In this document: positions 26,062-32,366 of the stretch, piece by piece
How positions within the stretch are numbered: position 1 is the first letter of the stretch
Layout of the letters: every line of letters starts with the position of its first letter
DNA from: Actinomycetota bacterium
GTDB lineage: Bacteria; Actinomycetota; Thermoleophilia; Solirubrobacterales; 70-9
DNA: 32,366 nt
Assembly: GCA_030917845.1 (NCBI GenBank)
Contig: JAUPTY010000006.1
Location: forward strand, 1 to 32,366
Direction of reading: 5' to 3'
Notes under the pieces: model-generated
The model's input: the letters and a program-made list of their open reading frames with translations, nothing else
Databases searched by the model: none
Told to the model about the DNA's origin: nothing
Translations under genes and position numbers: made by a program

Positions 26062-28585
26062 GGAGCCTGCCTCCGATTCCGGAAAGGCCGGCGATGATCC
26101 CGTTCCAGACCGGGTCGATCTCTTCGTCGCTGAGAGTGCGGTCCGGCGCCCTGAAACGTAGCCTCAGAGCGAGACTCTTCTCGCCTTCGCCGACACCGTC
26201 GCCGCTGTATACATCGAAGACCGTTACCGCGGTGAGCAGTTCGCTACCGGCGGCTTCAACGGCACCGATCACGCCTGAGGCGGGTACCGCGGCGGCAACC
26301 ACGACGGCAAGGTCGCGGTCAACAGGCGGAAACGGCGTGAAGTCAACATACGATTCCTCACCGACCGGTGAGCCGTCCACCAGCCCCGCCAGCTCGATCT
26401 CGAACGCGGCGGCCGCGTCGAGGTCGTAACTGGTGGCGACCAGGGGATGAAGTTCACCGATCCAGCCGATCTGACGGTCCCCTGCCTTGACCGTCCCTGA
26501 CTTGCCGGGATGCAGGAAGGGCTGGGGCGACGGATCGGCAAGCGGCTCGACCGTCAGTTCGACACCAAGCCCGCTGGCCAGATGTTCCAGCACACCCTTG
26601 AGAGCGAAGAAGTCCGACTCACCTGCGCCACCCCGCCAGGTGGCGGGATCGACGGGCCCGACGACGACCGCCGACAGATGTTGCGGCTCATTCGACGGCG
26701 GACGCGTTTTGCCGGGAAAGTCTCCTCCCAGCGGCCCGGGGCCGAATTCGCCGGCTGGCAGGTACACCCGGCCGGATTCGAAGAGCGCGACGCGGTCCGC
26801 GCCACGGGAAAGATTCCGCCGGGCAGCTCCGAGAACCGAACCGAGCAGCATGGTCCGCATGACCGACTGTTCTTCAGAAAGCGGATTCGCCAGCCTGACT
26901 CCCCGGGACCGCGGGTCCTCCTCGTCCAGCCTCAACCGTCCGGTCTCCTCCGGGTCGGTGAAGCTCCAGCCGACGATCTCGTCGAACCCGGATTCCCGCA
27001 GGGAATCCTCCGCCCGGCGCTGGAGCGACTGCTGCCGGCTGAGACCGCCAGGCCGACCCGGCCCGGCCGGCAAGGTCGCCGGCAGGTTACGGTCGAGATC
27101 GCTGATCCGTCCCACCTCCTCGACCAGGTCAATTTCGCGGACTACATCGAAGTGACGATCCGGAGGAACCGAAACAAGAAGGTCATCGCCTTCTCTTTCG
27201 ACTCCGAAACCGAGCGTCTCAAGGGCCTCGATCTGCAATTCGATATCGATCGCCATTCCCAGGACCCTCTCGACCCTTCCTGCCCGGAGCCGGATCGGGA
27301 CAGAGTCAGGCGCTGGAACGCTCACGTCGACCAGGCCAGCCATCGGCACCGCGCCGCAGATCTCGACCATCAGCCGGTCAGCGACAGCCTGGGCCCTCAA
27401 AGTGAGGTCCGGGTGGAGCTGCTTTTCGAACCGGGATGAGGCCTCCGACCTGAGGCCAAGGTCGCGGGAAGTGCGGAGAATGTTCGGGCCGTTCCAGTTC
27501 GCGGCCTCCATCAGGACCGTGGTGGTCGATTCGGAAACCTCGGAGACCGAACCTCCCATCATTCCGCCGATCCCGGCCAGTCCGTTGCGATCGGCGACGG
27601 CGACCATCGCCTCGTTCAGCACATACTCGGAGCCGTCCAGAGCAGAAACCTTCTCGCCGTTCTCGGCCTTTCTCACGATCAGCTCACCCTTGGGGACGAG
27701 GTCCAGGTCGTAGGCATGCATCGGCTGGCCGGTCAGCCACATGACGTAGTTGGTTATGTCAACCACATTCGAGATTGGCCGGAGCCCGGCGGCAATGAGC
27801 CGCGTCCTCAGCCAAAGCGGCGAAGGGCCGACCTTTACGTCGGTGTACCCGCGCGCCGTGAACCGGGAACAGAGTTCCGGATCCTGGACCACGATCCGGA
27901 CCCGGTCGGCGGTCCTTTCGGATCCTTCTTGATCCAGCAGTGCCTCGATGTCTCCTTCCTCCGAGATCACCCCGGGCCCGATCGGCCCACCTTCCCAGGG
28001 GGCGGCTGCGAGCGGAGCCCCGCTGATCGCATGAGCCTCACGGGCGACTCCGTAGATGCCGAAGCAATCAGTCCGATTGGGAGTCACTTCAAGTTCGAGC
28101 ACCGGCTCGGCAACAGGCAGGAAATCGCTGGCCGGAGCGCCAGCGGCCGGGCCGTCCTCCAGGACCATGATTCCGTCCTGGCCCTCCCCCAGCTCCAGCT
28201 CCTTCTCGGAGCAGATCATTCCGTTCGACTCGACGCCGCGGAGCTTCGCCTGCTTGATCTTCATGCCCCCGGGCATCACCGCTCCAGGAAGTGCAACCAC
28301 GACCGTCTGGCCGGCGGCGACATTTGGAGCTCCACAAACGATCGTCCGCTCGGTCTCGCCGCCGTCCTGGCTTCCGGTTTCCACCCGGCAGACACTCAGG
28401 CGGTCAGCGTCGGGGTGCTTCTCGACCGACAGCACTTTGCCGATCACGAAGTTGTCGGCCGAAGGTGGTCCAAGCAGCACGACCCTTTCGACTTCCGTCC
28501 CGGTCATCGCCATCTTCTCGGCCAGATCCCCGGGAGCGAGTCCGGGATCGCAGTAGTCGGCCATCCATCCGTATGGAACCTTCAT
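26054..28585 (-). CDS. pheT: Phenylalanyl-tRNA synthetase beta subunit
   Basis: MKVPYGWMADYC, EMAP/tRNA-binding domain, VTPNRTDCFGIYGVAREAHAI, ISNVVDITNYVMWLTGQPMHAYD, C-terminal anticodon-binding fold FPPVDRDLAVVV. Confidence 0.96.
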   Translation of the reverse strand: MKVPYGWMADYCDPGLAPGDLAEKMAMTGTEVERVVLLGPPSADNFVIGKVLSVEKHPDADRLSVCRVETGSQDGGETERTIVCGAPNVAAGQTVVVALPGAVMPGGMKIKQAKLRGVESNGMICSEKELELGEGQDGIMVLEDGPAAGAPASDFLPVAEPVLELEVTPNRTDCFGIYGVAREAHAISGAPLAAAPWEGGPIGPGVISEEGDIEALLDQEGSERTADRVRIVVQDPELCSRFTARGYTDVKVGPSPLWLRTRLIAAGLRPISNVVDITNYVMWLTGQPMHAYDLDLVPKGELIVRKAENGEKVSALDGSEYVLNEAMVAVADRNGLAGIGGMMGGSVSEVSESTTTVLMEAANWNGPNILRTSRDLGLRSEASSRFEKQLHPDLTLRAQAVADRLMVEICGAVPMAGLVDVSVPAPDSVPIRLRAGRVERVLGMAIDIELQIEALETLGFGVEREGDDLLVSVPPDRHFDVVREIDLVEEVGRISDLDRNLPATLPAGPGRPGGLSRQQSLQRRAEDSLRESGFDEIVGWSFTDPEETGRLRLDEEDPRSRGVRLANPLSEEQSVMRTMLLGSVLGAARRNLSRGADRVALFESGRVYLPAGEFGPGPLGGDFPGKTRPPSNEPQHLSAVVVGPVDPATWRGGAGESDFFALKGVLEHLASGLGVELTVEPLADPSPQPFLHPGKSGTVKAGDRQIGWIGELHPLVATSYDLDAAAAFEIELAGLVDGSPVGEESYVDFTPFPPVDRDLAVVVAAAVPASGVIGAVEAAGSELLTAVTVFDVYSGDGVGEGEKSLALRLRFRAPDRTLSDEEIDPVWNGIIAGLSGIGGRLRG

Positions 28586-29649
28586 GAGAACTGCCCCAGC
28601 ATCCTTACGTCATTGTCAAAGAAGAGCCTCAGGTCGCCAACCCCGTGCCTCAGCATCGCGATCCTCTCGATCCCGAAGCCGAAGGCGAAACCGGTCACCG
28701 AATCAGGGTTGTAGCCGGAGTCGGCGACGAAGCCGAAAACGTTGGGGTCAACCATCCCGGCCCCGCCCAGCTCAATCCAGCCGATTCCCTTGCAGAGTCC
28801 GCAGCGCGAACCATCATCGAGCGACCCGGAACCGCCACAGTGGAAGCAGGAGACATCAAACTCGACCGAGGGCTCGGTGAAGGGGAAGAAATGAGGTCTC
28901 ATGCGAATCTCCCGGTCGGGCCCGAAGATCTCGCGGAGCATCGCCAGCAGGGTGCCCTTGAGGTCGGCGAGGGTTATCCCCTCTCCCACCGCCAGGCCTT
29001 CGACCTGATGGAACATCGGGCTGTGCGTCGCGTCCGAGTCGCGACGGTAGGTCTTGCCCGGAACGATCATGAAAAGCGGTGGTGGAGTGGCTTCCATGGC
29101 CCGGACCTGCATCGGTGATGTGTGAGTCCGTAGAAGGACTTCCTCGACATGCCCTTCGTGCTCGACATAAAAGGTGTCCTGGAGCATCCGGGCCGGGTGG
29201 CCTGCAGGGTGGTTCAGGGCGGTGAAGTTGTAATAGTCGTGTTCGATCTCCGGGCCCTCCATCACCTGGTAGCCGAGACCGACCATCACGTCTTCGATCA
29301 GTCTGCGGGTCCTCGTGATCGGATGTATGTGACCGACCGCGCGGGCCGGCGTACCCGGCAGGGTCACGTCAATCCGGTCCCCGGCCAGTGACTTTTCGAG
29401 CTCGATCTGCTTCAGACCGTCGGTCTTCGCCTCGATCATCGCCTCGAGGGCTTTACGCACCTTGTTGCCGGTGCTGCCGACCGGTCCGCGCTGCTCCGGT
29501 GGCAGGTCGGCGATTCCCCTGAGGATGCCCGTCAGTTCCGCTTTGCGGCCCAGGTAGCTGACCCGGGCATCTTCAAGCTCCGGGACCGAACCCGCTGCTT
29601 CGATGGCTGCCTTTGCCTCGGCCTCGATTTCTTCTATCCGTTCAACCAT
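28582..29649 (-). CDS. pheS: Phenylalanyl-tRNA synthetase alpha subunit
   Basis: GHIHPITRTRRLIEDVMVGLGYQVMEGPEIEHDYYNFTALNHPAGHPAR, HSPMFHQVEGLAVGEGITLADLKG, GFGIERIAMLRHGVGDLRLFFDND. Confidence 0.97.
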   Translation of the reverse strand: MVERIEEIEAEAKAAIEAAGSVPELEDARVSYLGRKAELTGILRGIADLPPEQRGPVGSTGNKVRKALEAMIEAKTDGLKQIELEKSLAGDRIDVTLPGTPARAVGHIHPITRTRRLIEDVMVGLGYQVMEGPEIEHDYYNFTALNHPAGHPARMLQDTFYVEHEGHVEEVLLRTHTSPMQVRAMEATPPPLFMIVPGKTYRRDSDATHSPMFHQVEGLAVGEGITLADLKGTLLAMLREIFGPDREIRMRPHFFPFTEPSVEFDVSCFHCGGSGSLDDGSRCGLCKGIGWIELGGAGMVDPNVFGFVADSGYNPDSVTGFAFGFGIERIAMLRHGVGDLRLFFDNDVRMLGQFS

Positions 29650-29685
29650 TTTTTCCCCGGTTCGGCATCGTGCTATTCCTGATTT

Positions 29686-30402
29686 CTATGCGGTTTCACC
29701 CGGTTGCGAAGATATCCGCTCGCAGGCAATCGCGGCCGCGGCTGCCACATTGAGTGACTCCGCCCCGCCGGACCTCTGAGGGATCGTCCAGGTGATCCCG
29801 CACTCCTTCAATACTTCTGCCGAAAGACCTTCGCGCTCGGAGCCGAGACAGAGAGTCGCGGGACCCTGCATTGGCCCGGGCCTCTCCCCTCCTTTGACCG
29901 CCAGCGCGACGCGCGGGGTAGGGGTGTCTGTGATCGATCCCCTCGCGATCGGCTGGGTGAAGACAGACCCCATGCTGGCCCGTACGGCGATCGCCGAGAA
30001 CGGGTCGGCGCTCCCTGGTCCGAGAACGACAGTGCCGCCCATCAGCGCATCGACGGTGCGGATGATCGTTCCGATGTTGCCCGGGTCGGAGACTCCGTCA
30101 ACGAAGATGCACTTCGCCGCCGTGATCAGCTCCGGTTCGGCCCAGATGTCGTTCCACACACCGATGACCCTGGTGCCCGAGGCGAGGGTCGCGACTCCGT
30201 CCAGCAGTTCCGGTTCCACCGCCTCGCCCGGAATATCGCAATCGGGATGAACCAGCAATGCCTGTGGCACGTGGCCAGCCTCGAGACCGGCAGCAGCGAG
30301 GTCCTCGCCCTCGGTCACGAACATCCCCATCTTCCTGCGGTGCTTCTTCTGGCCCAGCTTGCGGACCAGTTTCAGTTTCTCGTTTTCGTTGCTGGTGATC
30401 AT
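29686..30402 (-). CDS. TrmH/SpoU-family (SPOUT) RNA methyltransferase
   Basis: VDGVSDPGNIGTIIRTVDALMGGTVVLGPGSADPFS, LCLGSEREGLSAEVL, IPQRSGGAESLNVAAAAAIACE. Confidence 0.92.
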   Translation of the reverse strand: MITSNENEKLKLVRKLGQKKHRRKMGMFVTEGEDLAAAGLEAGHVPQALLVHPDCDIPGEAVEPELLDGVATLASGTRVIGVWNDIWAEPELITAAKCIFVDGVSDPGNIGTIIRTVDALMGGTVVLGPGSADPFSAIAVRASMGSVFTQPIARGSITDTPTPRVALAVKGGERPGPMQGPATLCLGSEREGLSAEVLKECGITWTIPQRSGGAESLNVAAAAAIACERISSQPGETA

Positions 30403-30432
30403 CGGTGGTCAGTTCTTTCGGAATGGGTCATG

Positions 30433-30469
30433 AAACGAAAAAGGGCGGCTCGCTGATGCGAAGCCGCCC
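30433..30469 (-). terminator. Rho-independent terminator downstream of rpmI-rplT
   Basis: GGGCGGCTCGC-TGAT-GCG(A)AGCCGCCC stem (one bulge) preceded on + by aaacgaaaaa, i.e. a U-rich tail on the minus transcript. Confidence 0.85.
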
Positions 30470-30495
30470 GGTGGGTTCAAGGTGCCGTCATCGCG

Positions 30496-30855
30496 CTAGG
30501 CGGCGGCACCCTCCCGGGCGATCTCGACGAATCGGCGAAAGTCCTCTCGGTCATTGACCGCGATGTCCGCGAGCATCTTGCGATTGACCTCGACGCCAGC
30601 AGCGCTCAGGCCATGCATCAGCTCGGAGTAGCTCATCCCTTCGAGACGGGCTGCGGCATTGATCCGGGTGATCCAGAGGCGCCGGAACTCGCGCTTGCGG
30701 ACCCGGCGGTCGCGGTAGGCGTAGGCGCCCGACCGCATTACCTGCTCTTTGGCCAGCTTGTACGAGGAATTCTTGCGTCCGTAGTAGCCCTTGGCCTCTT
30801 CGAGTACCTTGCGCCGCTTCTTTCGGGCGTTGACCGACCGCTTTACGCGAGCCAT
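30496..30855 (-). CDS. rplT: 50S ribosomal protein L20
   Basis: [68 protein letters not shown]. Confidence 0.98.
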   Translation of the reverse strand: MARVKRSVNARKKRRKVLEEAKGYYGRKNSSYKLAKEQVMRSGAYAYRDRRVRKREFRRLWITRINAAARLEGMSYSELMHGLSAAGVEVNRKMLADIAVNDREDFRRFVEIAREGAAA

Positions 30856-31053
30856 TTATTTGCCTCCCAGAAGCTTGTTGACACGCGGGGCGTCATGATC
30901 GCTAATCGGCGCGGGACGGGCCATATTGCGCTTGCGCTTCGGCGACTTCTTTTCCAGAATGTGACTGGAATAGGCGTGGCGTCCACGGAGCTTGCCCTTG
31001 GCCGAGCGCTTGAAACGCTTCTTGGCCCCGGAATGTGTCTTCATCTTCGGCAT
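30856..31053 (-). CDS. rpmI: 50S ribosomal protein L35 (ATG at 31053 likely; the track starts at 31065)
   Basis: [44 protein letters not shown]; stop abuts the rplT start. Confidence 0.95.
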   Translation of the reverse strand: MPKMKTHSGAKKRFKRSAKGKLRGRHAYSSHILEKKSPKRKRNMARPAPISDHDAPRVNKLLGGK

Positions 31054-31177
31054 CAGCCGAAACATTCAATCAAAATTTCCGGCCTACCGCCTTTCCGCCC
31101 TGCAAACCGGGCAATTTCCAGCCTGATTGACTCTCTGGGCGCCGCGTACCGGCCGCAAGCGAAGATACTCTGGCCCG

Positions 31178-32251
31178 ATGCGGATCGTCCATGTGCTCGG
31201 AACCAGGCCCAACTTCGTGAAGATGGCGCCGCTCATCGCCGCAATCACTCGGCGGATGCCCGATGCCGATCAGGCGATCGTCCACACCGGCCAGCACTAC
31301 GACCGCCTGATGAGCGAAATCTTCTTCGAGCAGCTCGGCGTACCCGCGCCCGACTACATGCTTGAAGTCGGCTCCGGGACCCATGCCCAGCAGACCGCCA
31401 GGGTGATGGAAAGACTTGAGCCGCTCCTGGTCGAAAACCGGCCTGACCTCGTGGTTGTGCCCGGAGACGTGAATTCAACGGTCGCCGCTGCACTCACCGC
31501 GGTAAAGCTGGAAATCCCGGTCGCTCATCTCGAATCCGGCCTGCGCAGCTACGACCGGACGATGCCGGAAGAGATCAACCGGATCGTCACCGACCAGATC
31601 AGTGACATTCTTTACGTCCACAGCGAGGAAGCTCTGCGCAACCTCGAACTCGAGGGGATACCGGCCGAAAGGGCACACTTCGTCGGCAACACGATGATCG
31701 ACAGCCTGGTCGCCCTGCAGGACCGCTTTCAGCCGCTCCAGTCCTGTCGCGAGTTTGGACTGGAGCCCGGCACTTATCTGCTGGTGACCCTCCATCGGCC
31801 CGCACTGGTGGATAGCCCGCTGCTGTTCGAAGCCGTGGCTGCCCTCAATCAGGTCTCCGAAGTCATGCCGGTTCTTTTCCCGGTCCATCCCAGGACCAGG
31901 GCCCGCCTCGCCGGCAACGCCGAACTCTCGGAGAACCTCCATCTGGTGGACCCGGCCGGATATCTGGAGTTCCTTTCGCTCGAGGCGGATGCCGGCGCGG
32001 TGCTCACCGATTCCGGCGGCATCCAGGAGGAAACGACCTACCTCGGCATCCCGTGCTTCACGCTCCGCGACAACACCGAACGACCGGTCACGATCGAACT
32101 CGGGACCAACATCCTGCTCGGTCTGGATCCCGCACGCATCGCCGAGATCCCGGGCATCATCGCCGGCCGCGACCCCGAGGCATCAAGCGATCCGCCTCCC
32201 CTGTGGGACGGCCGCGCTGCGGACCGCATCGCCGACCTGCTGGCCGACTGA
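31178..32251 (+). CDS. wecB: UDP-N-acetylglucosamine 2-epimerase (non-hydrolysing)
   Basis: MRIVHVLGTRPNFVKMAPLIAAI, VHTGQHYDRLMSEIFFEQLG, VVVPGDVNSTVAAALTAVKLEIPVAHLESGLRSYDRTMPEEINRIVTDQISDILYVHSE, LTDSGGIQEETTYLGIPCFTLRDNTERP. Confidence 0.95.
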   Translation: MRIVHVLGTRPNFVKMAPLIAAITRRMPDADQAIVHTGQHYDRLMSEIFFEQLGVPAPDYMLEVGSGTHAQQTARVMERLEPLLVENRPDLVVVPGDVNSTVAAALTAVKLEIPVAHLESGLRSYDRTMPEEINRIVTDQISDILYVHSEEALRNLELEGIPAERAHFVGNTMIDSLVALQDRFQPLQSCREFGLEPGTYLLVTLHRPALVDSPLLFEAVAALNQVSEVMPVLFPVHPRTRARLAGNAELSENLHLVDPAGYLEFLSLEADAGAVLTDSGGIQEETTYLGIPCFTLRDNTERPVTIELGTNILLGLDPARIAEIPGIIAGRDPEASSDPPPLWDGRAADRIADLLAD

Positions 32252-32366
32252 TCAGTCTGAGGAATCGGCCGAAGCGTCTGCCTCGGAGGGTGCTTCAGAT
32301 TCGGTTCCGGCTGCTTCGGCCGATGCGGATTCCGTGGGTTCGGTCGGTTCTGGAGCTTTAGCGTCC
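32252..32366 (-). CDS. C-terminal acidic/Ala-Ser-Glu-rich tail of a protein truncated by the window edge
   Basis: Reverse-strand frame open from the edge: ...DAKAPEPTEPTESASAEAAGTESEAPSEADASADSSD*; stop immediately adjacent to the wecB stop. Confidence 0.6.
   Translation of the reverse strand, partial: DAKAPEPTEPTESASAEAAGTESEAPSEADASADSSD

Noticed and set aside
32053-32361. 102-aa plus-strand ORF at the right edge
   Set aside because: Out-of-frame overlap with wecB; Arg/Pro/His-rich translation without family features.

Overview
The window is a compact, GC-rich, mostly minus-strand block of bacterial housekeeping genes. Gene content and order look actinobacterial, possibly Thermoleophilia/Solirubrobacterales-like; the taxonomy is inference only. 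Recognisable modules: (i) pcrA/uvrD - folD - 4-TM protein - gatC - gatA - gatB; (ii) Rrf2 regulator - cysK - cysE; (iii) gltX divergent from a glutamate decarboxylase; (iv) acyl-CoA dehydrogenase and dnaE; (v) enoyl-CoA hydratase, a SixA-like phosphatase and a coiled-coil/Rpf-like cell-wall protein; (vi) trmH-like methyltransferase - pheS - pheT - argC - argJ - argB - argD - low-complexity membrane protein - argG - 56-aa membrane protein; (vii) rpmI - rplT divergent from wecB. I see no CRISPR array, tRNA/rRNA, transposase, phage or defence system, and no convincing multi-gene novel system. The best unexplained signals are: a 106-nt imperfect inverted repeat (28/27-nt arms) in the 445-bp gap after the glutamate decarboxylase, with several further hairpins beside it; a DTGTDTG-repeat membrane protein coupled into the arginine operon; a 56-aa membrane ORF overlapping the argG stop and missing from the supplied ORF track; and an acidic C-terminal tail of an unlisted minus-strand gene cut by the right edge.
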